Under the pieces are notes generated by a model that saw only the letters and a list, made by a program, of their open reading frames with translations, did no database searches and was not told the origin of the DNA. A stretch of DNA of 64,000 bases from Orientia tsutsugamushi (GTDB taxonomy: Bacteria > Pseudomonadota > Alphaproteobacteria > Rickettsiales > Rickettsiaceae): positions 1 to 64,000 of the forward strand of contig NZ_LS398548.1 in NCBI RefSeq assembly GCF_900327275.1, read 5' to 3'. Shown one piece after another: positions 9,345 through 19,416 of the stretch; within the stretch, counting starts at the first letter, position 1; each line of letters begins with the position of its first letter. A program made the position numbers and the translations under genes.

Positions 9345-11144
9345 ATGCTTAAAGACAGAATTACAAAAAGTATATTAGCAACGAAGTTATTTAAAACATT
9401 AATAGCTTCTAATCAATCTAAATTTACAGAAGAAGATATTTTATTGTTAAGTAAAAATCTTATAAAAACCTTAAGCGACATTTCTGAAAAAAAAAGTGTA
9501 GCAAGTATAGAAGAATACCAAGAATGTCTTTCTGAGTTAGATGATCGAGACTTAAGCAAAGTATTGAAAGTATTACAGGATATTTTTGCAGGGGAGGAGC
9601 ATAAAGAATTCAGAGAAATTATTGAGTTACCACTTTTAGATAGGCTAACTACACAATTTAAAATAGAACGTATACAAGAATTAAATAATCAACAAGCAAG
9701 AAATTTTAATAAAAACTTAAGCAATAACAATATTGAAGAGCTGCTGCGTGATAAAAACATTGCTAAACAAGGGGAATTTTCTCCTAAAGGTCCTAAACGA
9801 GCTGGGATTTCTGCAGGATATATTGCTACTGAAAAGTCTAGTGGCAATACTTTTCTTATAAAGCAGTTTTATAAAAGCAATACTAGTGCTAAAAAAAGCT
9901 CAACAAGTATTTTATGTTGTATAAAATCACAGACATCAGACCAATATCAAAGTGATATGATAGATGCTATGCAAGAATTACTAGCATCACATATGTATCA
10001 ATTATTATTATATGATCGAGCTCCTAAAGAAGCGTTAACAATGCCAGATAAATCGAATTCAAATTTTCTTTATATACGATCTAAATTTCTTAAGAATGCA
10101 GTAACACTTTCTGAGTTTTCTGGCTTGAAAGGTGTTACTTGTGTTGATCCAAGAGCCAGCTGTCTAAAACAATTAGATGGATTTGAAAAAGTAATTGCTG
10201 CTTGCCATATGTTAGGAGATATGGATTATCATGCTGCTAATTTAATGGTACTTGATGGTAAAACTGTAGCTAAAGTAGATCATGGCAGATCACTTATGCA
10301 ATATCATAAAGATTTTGCAAGTATGGTTAGCACAACATATAAAAGCTTTAAAAGAAAAAGTAAAAAGTATGATTTAGCAATTCAATCTGGTAACTTACGC
10401 TTTGATATTGATAAATATAATACTGCACTAAAAAAAATGATAGATCAATTAAATGAAGAGCAGATAGAGACTGTAATAGAGCAAAAAGCTGCTGAGCTAA
10501 GAAAGCTAGGATTTAATCCAAATGACTTAATTGTACAAGCGAGCTTTGGAAGTGGTATAGTTAATAGTGCTGTCATAAGTAACTACAAAGATCTTGAGGA
10601 ATTTTATAAAGAAAATCTGAAAAAAAACCTTCAAAATATGAAAGAAATAGCTAAAGCAACAAATATAGTAGCTAAGTTTAGCAATGTATCTCAAGATTTT
10701 AAACAAGGACGATGGTTAAAAGCTTTTGCTACTTCTAAAGCACAAGATCCAGTATTATATGCACATAATACTAATATTGAAATTGATCAAAAAAGTGCCT
10801 TAAAATGGGCTATTGATAATAATTATGAGATTAAAGATTATGACAGTCATATATACTGTGATTGGCAACAAGAATGGCTAAAAAGTAATCATGATAAATT
10901 GCAAAAAATAAAACAGTGTGTTTTAGAGCAAGAAAAAAAAATAGCTGAATTTAATGCTGCAGATTTTATGATAGAAAGCGAAAATCATCAAAAAAGTTTA
11001 AGTAATAAAATTGATTTTTTATCAAGTAGTAAAGAAGTTTTACTAAAGTCTGAAGTAAGTCATAAGTTTGATATTAATCAAAAAAAAGAACCTGCAGTAT
11101 TTAAGCTCAAACCTAAAACTTCACAAGGAAGGAGCATGGTTTGA
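9345..11144 (+). CDS. Large protein with PI3/4-kinase-like catalytic motifs, candidate secreted effector
   Basis: No family name was certain by eye. The 599-residue protein has no signal peptide or membrane segment. Residues 154-320 carry kinase-fold marks: a small strand ending FLIKQFY (Lys173, ATP-lysine candidate) and a helix with Glu211 (DAMQELLASHM). A catalytic-loop-like LGDMDYHAANL follows (Asp292, Asn299), and then a metal-binding-like VDHG (Asp312). The spacing GD-x6-N-x12-DHG resembles phosphatidylinositol 3/4-kinases and related bacterial effector kinases. The rest is helical and Lys/Glu-rich. The gene stands alone downstream of the virB8-virD4 operon, which fits a secreted substrate, but secretion is inference. 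An alternative is a HipA-like or other atypical kinase. Confidence 0.55.
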   Translation: MLKDRITKSILATKLFKTLIASNQSKFTEEDILLLSKNLIKTLSDISEKKSVASIEEYQECLSELDDRDLSKVLKVLQDIFAGEEHKEFREIIELPLLDRLTTQFKIERIQELNNQQARNFNKNLSNNNIEELLRDKNIAKQGEFSPKGPKRAGISAGYIATEKSSGNTFLIKQFYKSNTSAKKSSTSILCCIKSQTSDQYQSDMIDAMQELLASHMYQLLLYDRAPKEALTMPDKSNSNFLYIRSKFLKNAVTLSEFSGLKGVTCVDPRASCLKQLDGFEKVIAACHMLGDMDYHAANLMVLDGKTVAKVDHGRSLMQYHKDFASMVSTTYKSFKRKSKKYDLAIQSGNLRFDIDKYNTALKKMIDQLNEEQIETVIEQKAAELRKLGFNPNDLIVQASFGSGIVNSAVISNYKDLEEFYKENLKKNLQNMKEIAKATNIVAKFSNVSQDFKQGRWLKAFATSKAQDPVLYAHNTNIEIDQKSALKWAIDNNYEIKDYDSHIYCDWQQEWLKSNHDKLQKIKQCVLEQEKKIAEFNAADFMIESENHQKSLSNKIDFLSSSKEVLLKSEVSHKFDINQKKEPAVFKLKPKTSQGRSMV

Positions 11145-11707
11145 CTATATAGTCTAACTCATCAAATGTATCAATTTATAGATTATCTTGTTTATTACAC
11201 TTCATGAAATGTAATAAACAGTTTAATATTTTTTCCTTCTATAAAAATCCCTAGTCCAATATAAGGAGATAGGTTAGAGTATATTTAGAATAGGGATTAC
11301 AAGAATAGATTAACAGGAATATATGATAGACGTAATAGAAAAAAGAGAACTGTAAAAAAGATATGGAGAGGTGAAGATCTCAAGAAAAAATGAGAACTGA
11401 ATATGATCCCATAGTAGAGCTTTTCTAGATAATATGTGATTTTTGCAAATATTTTAAAGAATTGATTAAAAATAAAATAACATAAACTATCAAATTATTC
11501 GAAACTATTTTCATGTTCTTCTTTCACCTAATTCAGTGAGTTTAACTATATCTATTATGCTAAATTTATATTAAAATAGATTAAATTATATTTGATATAT
11601 TAAATCTTCATATATTTTGTTACTTACAATGGCTTTGTAAGCAGAGAGGTGGTAATAAGCAATAAGTAGTATAGTAATGCAATAATGCTATATCATTAAA
11701 AGGTGAT
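11145..11707. other. Gene-free stretch before the photolyase
   Basis: No credible coding frame or RNA was seen in these 560 bases. The stretch is very AT-rich, with short reading frames broken by stops. It may contain decayed mobile-element sequence, but nothing specific could be matched. Confidence 0.4.
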
Positions 11708-13204
11708 ATAGTATGGCTACGTCGTAACTTAAGGCTAGAAGATAATAAGCCTTTTGCAGAAGCATTAAAATCTTCAAAGAAAATCATACCTATTTTTATT
11801 TTTGATACTACTATTCTCCAAAATTTTTCTAACCCTTTAGATCGTCGACTATCTTTTTTAGCAAATGCTATTTACAACCTAAATAGCGAGTTACAAGAAT
11901 TAGAAGGTAATCTGTTGGTATTATATGGTAATTCAGTGGAAATCATTCCTAAGCTTATAGAGAAATTGAATATTCAAACAATTTATGCTGATGAGGAGTA
12001 TGATCCAGAGAATGTTATCCGTGATCAAAAAATAAGCAATCTTTTAGAGTTTAACGGAAAATCTAAATTGGAACTAGTTTGCGATCATTTATTGCTAAAG
12101 CCTGGTTCTATTGTAACACACAAAAAGCAGTATTATATGAGATATAATCCATATAATACTGCTTTTAAACAATATTTAAGGAAGAATTGTTCATGTATAG
12201 AAAGATCTAATTATAGATTAGATCATAGATTAGTATCATTGGAGAGCATAGATTTATCTAGTTTAAATTTAAAAATTATTAACCTTAACCATGGTGCAAG
12301 TGAAATATTAAATCAAATTGGTTATACTTACCAAAAAGATAACATTTGGCAGCCAATAAAGGCAAAAAATATCTTGAATAATTTTATTCAGAACAACATA
12401 ACTAGTTATAGAACTAATAATACTAACCAAAACCTTTTATATCTTAACAGCAGTAGTACTATTTCACCTTATTTAAGATTTGGATTAGTCTCAATAAGGG
12501 AATGTTTTTCTAAGGCTATAGCAGCTGATAGCAAGGCTTTAATCACAGATGAAGCTATAGGTAAAACTGAGAAAGAAAAAGGCTGGATCGATGGATTAAT
12601 TCACAGAGAATTCTATGCAAGTCTTCTTTTTAGATTTCCAAATACTGTAAGTGAAGAATTTCAAGACAAATACCGTAATAATATACCTTGGGAGAAGGAT
12701 TTAGAAATTTATTGTAAATTTACTGAAGGCAAAACTGGTTATCCAATGATAGACGCATCAATTAAGCAATTATTAAGAGATGGTTGGATGCATAATCTTG
12801 CACGTACTATTGTTGCAAATTTCTTCACTAAGTATTTACTGCTTGATTGGCGTTTGGGAGAGCATTTTTTTTCACAATATTTAATGGATTATGAACTTGC
12901 TTCAAATGTGGGTAGTTGGCAATGGGCTGCATCATGTGGTACCGATATGGAACATTTTGTCCGTATGTTTTGTCCTTTTGCTCAAGGAAGAAAATTTGAT
13001 CACGAAGCAAAGTATATAAAAAAATACTTACCTAACCTTGAAAATGTTTCTGCTAAGGTTATTCATGACGTGCATTTTTCAAAAAAATATCCTAATTACC
13101 TAACTCCAATAATAGATTATCAATTATCAAAAGATAAATCTAGTAACTTTTTTAAACAGATAAAAAAGTTAAAGAACCAGCATCAAACTTTACTTAGCAA
13201 GTAA
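11708..13204 (+). CDS. phrB: Class I deoxyribodipyrimidine photolyase
   Basis: Photolyase uses FADH- and light to split pyrimidine dimers. The Rossmann-fold start IVWLRRNLRLEDN is encoded from 11708, well upstream of the first in-frame ATG at 11915. The first 69 residues of the domain therefore precede any ATG. No ATG, GTG or TTG exists in frame between the stop at 11675 and the domain. Initiation at ATA (11690 or 11708), or loss of the start by mutation, are the options. The C-terminal FAD-binding part is well kept: GWIDGLIHREFY, TGYPMIDASIKQL, then GWMHNLAR and SWQWAASCGTD. It converges with trxB, leaving only 20 bases between the stop codons. Confidence 0.85.
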   Translation: MVWLRRNLRLEDNKPFAEALKSSKKIIPIFIFDTTILQNFSNPLDRRLSFLANAIYNLNSELQELEGNLLVLYGNSVEIIPKLIEKLNIQTIYADEEYDPENVIRDQKISNLLEFNGKSKLELVCDHLLLKPGSIVTHKKQYYMRYNPYNTAFKQYLRKNCSCIERSNYRLDHRLVSLESIDLSSLNLKIINLNHGASEILNQIGYTYQKDNIWQPIKAKNILNNFIQNNITSYRTNNTNQNLLYLNSSSTISPYLRFGLVSIRECFSKAIAADSKALITDEAIGKTEKEKGWIDGLIHREFYASLLFRFPNTVSEEFQDKYRNNIPWEKDLEIYCKFTEGKTGYPMIDASIKQLLRDGWMHNLARTIVANFFTKYLLLDWRLGEHFFSQYLMDYELASNVGSWQWAASCGTDMEHFVRMFCPFAQGRKFDHEAKYIKKYLPNLENVSAKVIHDVHFSKKYPNYLTPIIDYQLSKDKSSNFFKQIKKLKNQHQTLLSK

Positions 13205-13224
13205 ATCACAATTATATAAAGTTA

Positions 13225-14187
13225 TTATTCTATTTTTTTTAGAAAATCTTGAACATCTAAAGCTGCCATACAGCCGCTAGATGCTGCTGTTACTGCTTGT
13301 CTATATTTATTATCTTGAACATCACCAGCAGCAAATATTCCTTCTATACTAGTTTGAGTAGAGTTAGGTTTTGTAATAATGTACCCATAAGAATCCATAT
13401 CAAGTTGATTGGTAAATAGTGACGTATTAGGTGCATGGCCGATAGCTATAAATACCCCATCAACTTCTAAAGTACTAATAGTATTATTCTTAGAGTTTTT
13501 AATTCTTACTCCAGTTACAGTTTTAGCACCATTATCATTGCCTAATATTTCTTCAATTGTACTATTCCAAATGATAGTAATTTTGCCTTCTTGTTTTTTC
13601 TTAAAAAGTCTTTTTTGTAATATTGCTTCAGCTTTTAGACCTTTTTTTTCATCTCCTCTATATATTAGAGTAACTTGACTAGTAAGATTAGTCAAATGCA
13701 ATGCTTCTTCAACTGCAGTATTGCCACCTCCTATAACAACCACTCTTTTGTTACGAAAAAAAAAGCCATCACAGGTTGCACAACTAGATACTCCATATCC
13801 TCTAAATGTAGTTTCTGATGGTATATTTAGCCATTTTGCTTGAGCACCAGTGCATATCACTACACTGTTAGCATAATATAATGCTTTGTTCCCTGTAGCC
13901 TCAAATGGATAAGTTTTAAAGTTAACTGCTTTAATATGATCATCTATAACTTCTACTTCAAATTTTTTAACTTGATTATGCATTTGATCCATTATCCATG
14001 GTCCAGAAACAGTATTTGTAAATCCAGGGTAGTTCTCTACCTCAAGAGTTGTCATTAACTGTCCTCCAGGTTGATTGCCATGTAGTAATACTGGATTAGA
14101 ATGAGATCTAGCTAAATAGAGAGCTGCAGTGCTTCCTGCTACTCCTGAACCCATAATTAAAACATTAACTTTGCGTGAAATTATCAT
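13225..14187 (-). CDS. trxB: Thioredoxin reductase
   Basis: The enzyme transfers electrons from NADPH through FAD and a redox disulfide to thioredoxin. The 320-residue length is normal. The FAD-binding GSGVAGSTAA lies near residues 13-22. The redox pair is CATC at residues 136-139, the NADPH-binding VIGGGNTAVEEA follows, and the C-terminal FAD motif EGIFAAGDVQD is present. The protein looks fully functional. It is transcribed toward the photolyase gene, with no room for a large terminator. Confidence 0.97.
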   Translation of the reverse strand: MIISRKVNVLIMGSGVAGSTAALYLARSHSNPVLLHGNQPGGQLMTTLEVENYPGFTNTVSGPWIMDQMHNQVKKFEVEVIDDHIKAVNFKTYPFEATGNKALYYANSVVICTGAQAKWLNIPSETTFRGYGVSSCATCDGFFFRNKRVVVIGGGNTAVEEALHLTNLTSQVTLIYRGDEKKGLKAEAILQKRLFKKKQEGKITIIWNSTIEEILGNDNGAKTVTGVRIKNSKNNTISTLEVDGVFIAIGHAPNTSLFTNQLDMDSYGYIITKPNSTQTSIEGIFAAGDVQDNKYRQAVTAASSGCMAALDVQDFLKKIE

Positions 14188-14316
14188 GTTATTAATTCTT
14201 TTATCAATTTTATATGTACTATTTTTCTTAGCAAATATTAAAATACCATAAATTTTTATGATATTAAGTCATGCTATTCAAAAAATAAAAAGGAAAAGTT
14301 ATATGTAAAATTTATA

Positions 14317-15240
14317 TCATAGTTGTAGAGTTAGGGCAATCATTAATGGTATATAAAATAATGCAAAAATACATGACAATAACACTGTTGCTGCTGATCT
14401 TTCAGGATGAAATTTGATGATTGATGAAATTACTATAATATTAGCAGCCATTGGAGCTAAAGATAGAAGCTTTAGTGCATTATAGTGTGAAGTAGTGTAT
14501 ATAGCAAATGTAATTTTGTCTAAGATAATGAAGATGTTAATAGCTAAAGGGTAAAAAATAAACTTTGATATAAAAGCTGCTAATGTAAATCTTGAGTCTA
14601 CTGTAAATTTAACTAAGTTTGATACACTTAACCCTATTATTATCATACCTAATACTGAGTAGACTTTTATCATATCTGCAATAAAGCTATCTAAAAACTT
14701 AGGCAAGGTTAAACCAGCTAAACTGAATATACATCCAAGAATAAATGCATTCAGATTTGGAAATTTTAATACTTGAATTATGCTTTCTCGAGTATTTTTT
14801 AAGCTTTTTACACAAATATAGAAACCTATTGATGACTCGTAGATGCTTACCCCAATAGTAGCCATCATATATAAACTTAATGTGTATTCATCAAATAGCT
14901 TAGCAGCTATTGGCAACATAAAGTAACCAGTGTTTGCTGTTCCTGCAGCCATCGCTAAAATATTCTGAGTAGCATCCTGCCAGTACCTTTTAAAAACTAA
15001 GCGTGAGAGATAACATAATGCACTTGCAATAACAAAAGTTACTATAGCAATACTTATCTCATGTAAGTCTAACTTTGTATGTGCTGGTATTGAAAAAAAT
15101 ACAATAGGTGCAATGAAGTAGAATAATAATCCAGCTATGCTATCACGATCTACTTTTGACCATTTGCCAGCTAGAAATCCAATAATTACATTAAGTAGAA
15201 TAGCAATAATTTTAAAGAATACAAAATTAAAAATAGCCAT
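14317..15240 (-). CDS. AEC-family (auxin efflux carrier type) permease
   Basis: The 307-residue protein is almost entirely hydrophobic, with about ten membrane segments in two groups of five. It has the family-typical first helix and FLAGKWSKVDRDSIAGLLFYFIAP loop region. Bacterial members move small organic anions such as malonate or malate, or act in uptake of metabolites from the host. The substrate here cannot be told. It stands alone between trxB and tolB, with 129 bases to trxB and 176 to tolB, all on the same strand. Confidence 0.85.
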   Translation of the reverse strand: MAIFNFVFFKIIAILLNVIIGFLAGKWSKVDRDSIAGLLFYFIAPIVFFSIPAHTKLDLHEISIAIVTFVIASALCYLSRLVFKRYWQDATQNILAMAAGTANTGYFMLPIAAKLFDEYTLSLYMMATIGVSIYESSIGFYICVKSLKNTRESIIQVLKFPNLNAFILGCIFSLAGLTLPKFLDSFIADMIKVYSVLGMIIIGLSVSNLVKFTVDSRFTLAAFISKFIFYPLAINIFIILDKITFAIYTTSHYNALKLLSLAPMAANIIVISSIIKFHPERSAATVLLSCIFALFYIPLMIALTLQL

Positions 15241-15267
15241 TTAACTACTAGGTTTAAATTAAGTTCT

Positions 15268-15296
15268 AAATATATAAAATTTTAGTTTATATATTT
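15268..15296. terminator. AT-only hairpin downstream of tolB
   Basis: An 11-bp inverted repeat (AAATATATAAA with its complement, 7-base loop) lies 3' of tolB and 5' of the permease gene. The stem is A/T only, so its stability is low. A terminator or processing role is a guess. Confidence 0.3.
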
Positions 15297-15416
15297 AATC
15301 ATTTACATGGACTATACTGCAATAAAACTAAATAATTATGTGATATCAATCAGTAAAATAATTTACATATACTTGCTTCTATGCACTACTAATTTTAATT
15401 TTACAATACAGATATA

Positions 15417-16778
15417 TTACTCATATTCATTTGACCAGTTAGGATCTGAAGCATTTTCAGGGGTTTGAATTTCACGCTCATTGTATCCTGTACAGTCTAC
15501 AGAATATAATTTTACTTTAGTAGAAGTTGATTTAGTAGCTTTGTAAGCACGTGAAAAAATGATAGTTTTACCATCTGGAGCCCATGATGGTCCTTCTACT
15601 AAGTGCTCTGTAGCAATTATTCGTTTATTACTACCATCCGGTTTTATTACCCCGATGCTAAATTCTCCTGCTTCAATTTTAGTAAAGGCTATGTAATTAT
15701 TTGTTGGTGACCAGGCTGGAGTTGTATATGCTCCAGGTTGAGAAGTTAAGCGTTTGATATTACCACCTTGATCATTCATAATATATATTTGTGTTGATCC
15801 ACTACGATCTGATACGAAAGCAATTTTACTACCATCAGGAGAATAGCTAGGCGAAGTATTTATTGACTGCCCCTTAGTTAGTTGCTTAACTTTTCTAGTA
15901 AGTAAATTAATTTCATATATATGCGTAACATTTTTAGTTGATGAATTAGATACTAGGATTTTATTACCATCAGGAGAAAATCTAGGCGAAAACGTAATAC
16001 CATTAAAACTAGCTAATATTTTATTGTTTCCAGAATTAAGATCATGTATACGTACTGTTGGTATTTTATTGTGATAAGATACATAAAGTATTTGATTATT
16101 ATTAGGTGAAAAAACAGGAGTAATAACGTGATTTTTACCATTAGTTATATAGTTATGATTAGCTCCATCTTGATCCATTATAGCTATTCTCCTAATTTTT
16201 CTGTTAGAAGAATTGCTTTCAGAGACATATACTATTTTTGTATTAAAATTTCCCTTGCTTCCAGTAACATGTTTATATATTTGATCCGCTATTTTATGAG
16301 CTGTACTTCTCCATAGTTGCGAAGGGAATGTGAAAGATTTTCTAGTAATTTCTTTAGCTGAGAAAACATCCCATACAACAAAAGTAACTTTAAAATCTGT
16401 AGAATCTATTTTTGTTATTTCTCCATTAATTAGAATATTAGCATTAATTTGACTCCAAGCAGTAAATAATGGTATATGAGCAACGCCTTGTTCAGTTTCT
16501 ATAAATAAATCACTGGATATAGGAGCAAAAATTTTAGATATATTAAGATCATTACTAATAATCGATACAATATTTTGAGATAAGTCATGCTCTTCATTTG
16601 ACTTGGCAGCAAAAAAGTTAATTGCTATTGGAATTTGTGTACAGTTACCTTTAGTAATTTTAATTGGAGCTAATGTAGTAGTATTAGCAAAAATAGATAA
16701 AGTGTTAAATAAGATAATAATAATTGCTAATATAATTTTTAGGACTTTAGTCATAGAGACGGATAAATTATTGATCAT
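15417..16778 (-). CDS. tolB: Tol-Pal system periplasmic protein TolB
   Basis: TolB links Pal and the outer membrane to the TolQRA complex and helps envelope constriction at division. The 453-residue product has an N-terminal signal peptide; a second ATG at codon 9 would place the hydrophobic core better. An N-terminal alpha/beta domain follows (about residues 35-165). A six-bladed propeller comes next, built of repeats of the form SPDGSKIAFVSDRSG. A 315-base gap separates it from lpdA. Confidence 0.96.
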   Translation of the reverse strand: MINNLSVSMTKVLKIILAIIIILFNTLSIFANTTTLAPIKITKGNCTQIPIAINFFAAKSNEEHDLSQNIVSIISNDLNISKIFAPISSDLFIETEQGVAHIPLFTAWSQINANILINGEITKIDSTDFKVTFVVWDVFSAKEITRKSFTFPSQLWRSTAHKIADQIYKHVTGSKGNFNTKIVYVSESNSSNRKIRRIAIMDQDGANHNYITNGKNHVITPVFSPNNNQILYVSYHNKIPTVRIHDLNSGNNKILASFNGITFSPRFSPDGNKILVSNSSTKNVTHIYEINLLTRKVKQLTKGQSINTSPSYSPDGSKIAFVSDRSGSTQIYIMNDQGGNIKRLTSQPGAYTTPAWSPTNNYIAFTKIEAGEFSIGVIKPDGSNKRIIATEHLVEGPSWAPDGKTIIFSRAYKATKSTSTKVKLYSVDCTGYNEREIQTPENASDPNWSNEYE

Positions 16779-17093
16779 TCTACTATACTAAATTTATACA
16801 ATTTTACAATAAGCTTAATAATTTAACATAGCCATAATATACTCAAAATTAACCTTGTAAATACAAGACTTTTAGCTTAAGAATACCACGGCATGTTTTT
16901 GAGTTATTCAAGAAAAGCTAGTTACTTATCTCTTTTCATGGTATTGAGCTAATGATTATTTGTATACTAGCTTCCTTTTAGGCGCTTGTTATAACTTCAC
17001 ATATTTGCAACATGCAAGGTTTAGTGATATGTACTTTATGGCTTTAACTTCTTAAATCATAACTCTAATTATTTTTAGTATTTTGCAGAAAGT
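16779..17093. other. Intergenic stretch upstream of tolB
   Basis: No gene, repeat or RNA was recognised. It should hold the tolB promoter and the 3' end of the lpdA transcript. Confidence 0.4.
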
Positions 17094-18521
17094 TTAATAA
17101 TTAATGCTTCTCTTAGCTACTGCTAACGCAGCTTCTTTCAATACTTCGCTAAGAGTAGGATGAGCATGGCAAGTACGAGCTATGTCTTCTGCAGCAGCAT
17201 GAAATTCCATCGCTACAGCAGCTTCAGCAATTAAAGTACCAGCTTCAGGGCCAATAATATGAACTCCTAATATTAAATCAGTCTTAGCATGAGCTAAAAT
17301 TTTAACCATTCCAGTAACATCATTATATATAACTTTAGCTCTACTATTAGCTAAAAATGGAAATTTTCCAACAACATATTGAATACCAAGCTCTTTAAGC
17401 TGTTCCTCAGTATATCCTACAGATGCAACTTCTGGGAAAGTATAAATAACACTTGGCATAACATTACAATTAACATGCCCAGCCTGGCCAGTCATATTTT
17501 CTACTGCTGCTATAGCTTCTTCTTCAGCTTTATGCGCTAACATTGGCCCTTTAATGACATCGCCAATTGCATAAATATTCTTTATATTAGTTGTAAATTT
17601 TTCATCTACTTCAATAGTACCGTACTGTTTGTCAAGCTTTATACCAATATTTTCTAAACCTAAATCCCTAAAGTATGGCTTTCTACCGACTGAGATTAAT
17701 ACTACATCAACATTAATCTTTTCTTCTTGCATATTATCACCATTAACTGATTGTAGTATAACATCAACCGTTTGATTTTTCACTGCGGCTGATATAATTT
17801 TAGTATTAAATTTAAATTTCATGCCCTGTTTTGATAGTGCTTGTTGTGTTAATTTTCCAAGTTCATTGTCCATTGCTGAAGCTATTCTATCACTACGCTC
17901 AACTACCGTTACATCTGCTCCTAGCCTGCGCCATACTGAACCTAGCTCTAAGCCAATATATCCTCCACCAATTACTAACATTTTTTTAGGAACAGATTTA
18001 ATACTAAGAGCTCCAGTAGAAGAAACTATATATTCTTCATCAATTTCAATACCTGGCAAAGTAGTAATTTCTGATCCGGTTGCAATCAATATATTTTTAG
18101 CATGAATATTAGTAATGCTAGTATTAGATCCAGAGCTATTTTGAACTGAAATTTCATGACTGTTAATAATTTTTCCAGTACCAATAAAATGACTAACTTT
18201 ATTCTTTTTAAACAATCCACTAATGCCATTTCCTAACTCTTGTACTCTTTTGTTTTTACTATTCAACATATTAGCTAGATTTAATTTTGTTGCACCTACA
18301 TTGATGCCTAAATCATCAAAACCTGCTTTAATATCTTCATATTTTTTAGACGCATGAAGCAGAAATTTAGAAGGAATACATCCTACATTCAAGCAAGTTC
18401 CTCCTAAAATATCTCTATTATCAATACATGCAACCTTCATACCTAATTGAGCTCCTCTAATTGCTCCTGTGTATCCTCCTGGTCCTCCGCCAATCACTAC
18501 TAAATCAAAACTTTCTGGCAT
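17094..18521 (-). CDS. lpdA: Dihydrolipoamide dehydrogenase (E3)
   Basis: E3 reoxidises dihydrolipoamide in the pyruvate and 2-oxoglutarate dehydrogenase complexes, passing electrons to NAD+. The 475-residue protein has the FAD-binding GGGPGGY at 11-17 and the redox disulfide GGTCLNVGCIPSK (Cys43/Cys48). The NAD-binding VIGGGYIGLELG and the catalytic HAHPTLSE near the C terminus (His454, Glu459) are also present. All key residues are there. No E1 or E2 gene is adjacent, so the complex subunits must be encoded elsewhere. Confidence 0.97.
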   Translation of the reverse strand: MPESFDLVVIGGGPGGYTGAIRGAQLGMKVACIDNRDILGGTCLNVGCIPSKFLLHASKKYEDIKAGFDDLGINVGATKLNLANMLNSKNKRVQELGNGISGLFKKNKVSHFIGTGKIINSHEISVQNSSGSNTSITNIHAKNILIATGSEITTLPGIEIDEEYIVSSTGALSIKSVPKKMLVIGGGYIGLELGSVWRRLGADVTVVERSDRIASAMDNELGKLTQQALSKQGMKFKFNTKIISAAVKNQTVDVILQSVNGDNMQEEKINVDVVLISVGRKPYFRDLGLENIGIKLDKQYGTIEVDEKFTTNIKNIYAIGDVIKGPMLAHKAEEEAIAAVENMTGQAGHVNCNVMPSVIYTFPEVASVGYTEEQLKELGIQYVVGKFPFLANSRAKVIYNDVTGMVKILAHAKTDLILGVHIIGPEAGTLIAEAAVAMEFHAAAEDIARTCHAHPTLSEVLKEAALAVAKRSINY

Positions 18522-18612
18522 TTTTTCCTCTTTTATTTAATAAAAACAAATCAATATCAACAGTACCTTAAATTACTGATAGTAATATAAAAAGTCTAGT
18601 ATAAATATAACA

Positions 18613-19416
18613 TTAAAAATCCTTAATGCTTAATGATTCGGGATTCTTGAATGCAATAAACGCAATAATATCAAATTTTTCACTAATTGGAGACTGCTCA
18701 TCCATTAAAAAATGCAATAATTTTTTATGCAGCCCTAACTGACGCTGATGAAATTTTGCTGCTTCGCCCATATTACCTAATTCCTTCATTAAATCTAAAC
18801 AGCTTTTATACTCCACTTCTATTGTTTCAATATCAACAATTACAGTAAAACCAGCTAACTGAAATAACTTCACTATATCCTCAACTCTTATAAATGGAGA
18901 AATATGCGGAGTATGTGGTAGCTGCAAAATAGATTCTGCTTCTATCAACTTTTTTCTTAAAACACTAAGAGTATTTTCACCAAATAAGCATCCAATAAAA
19001 GCGCCGTTACCAGTTAAAACTTGTAACACTTGCTTTAAAAATATCGGAAAATCATTTAACCAGTGCATATTTAATAATGATGCAACCAAATCAAAACTCT
19101 CATTCAAAAACGGAATATTGGCATCATCAGCAATTACTTTCATTATATCATTATCATGAATTTGGTTTATAAGATTTTCTGCTATCTCTAAAGCGACAAT
19201 ATTACTTTTATTATATAGCTTCTTAAGCTTACTAGTTAAAATTCCATTTCTTGCTCCTAAATCCAAAATATTACTAAATTGTTGATTTATTTGACTAAGT
19301 CGACATACTATATCATCTACACAGAAGTTGAGTAAAAAACTGCAGCTATGTATTTCATTAGCAACTTTTATATTACGTTGCATCCTATATGCTTCACGAT
19401 TAAAAATATAATTCAT
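18613..19416 (-). CDS. NDUFAF5-like SAM-dependent methyltransferase
   Basis: The 267-residue class I methyltransferase starts with FNREAYRMQRN, matching the opening of the eukaryotic complex I assembly factor NDUFAF5 and its alphaproteobacterial relatives. The SAM-binding motif is ILDLGARNG. The segments LNMHWLNDFP, GAFIGCLFGENTL and HISPFIRVEDI are also characteristic of this family, as opposed to BioC. In mitochondria NDUFAF5 modifies an arginine of complex I subunit NDUFS7. A similar role in bacterial NADH dehydrogenase assembly is inference. It follows the same direction as lpdA, 91 bases upstream of its start. Confidence 0.8.
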   Translation of the reverse strand: MNYIFNREAYRMQRNIKVANEIHSCSFLLNFCVDDIVCRLSQINQQFSNILDLGARNGILTSKLKKLYNKSNIVALEIAENLINQIHDNDIMKVIADDANIPFLNESFDLVASLLNMHWLNDFPIFLKQVLQVLTGNGAFIGCLFGENTLSVLRKKLIEAESILQLPHTPHISPFIRVEDIVKLFQLAGFTVIVDIETIEVEYKSCLDLMKELGNMGEAAKFHQRQLGLHKKLLHFLMDEQSPISEKFDIIAFIAFKNPESLSIKDF

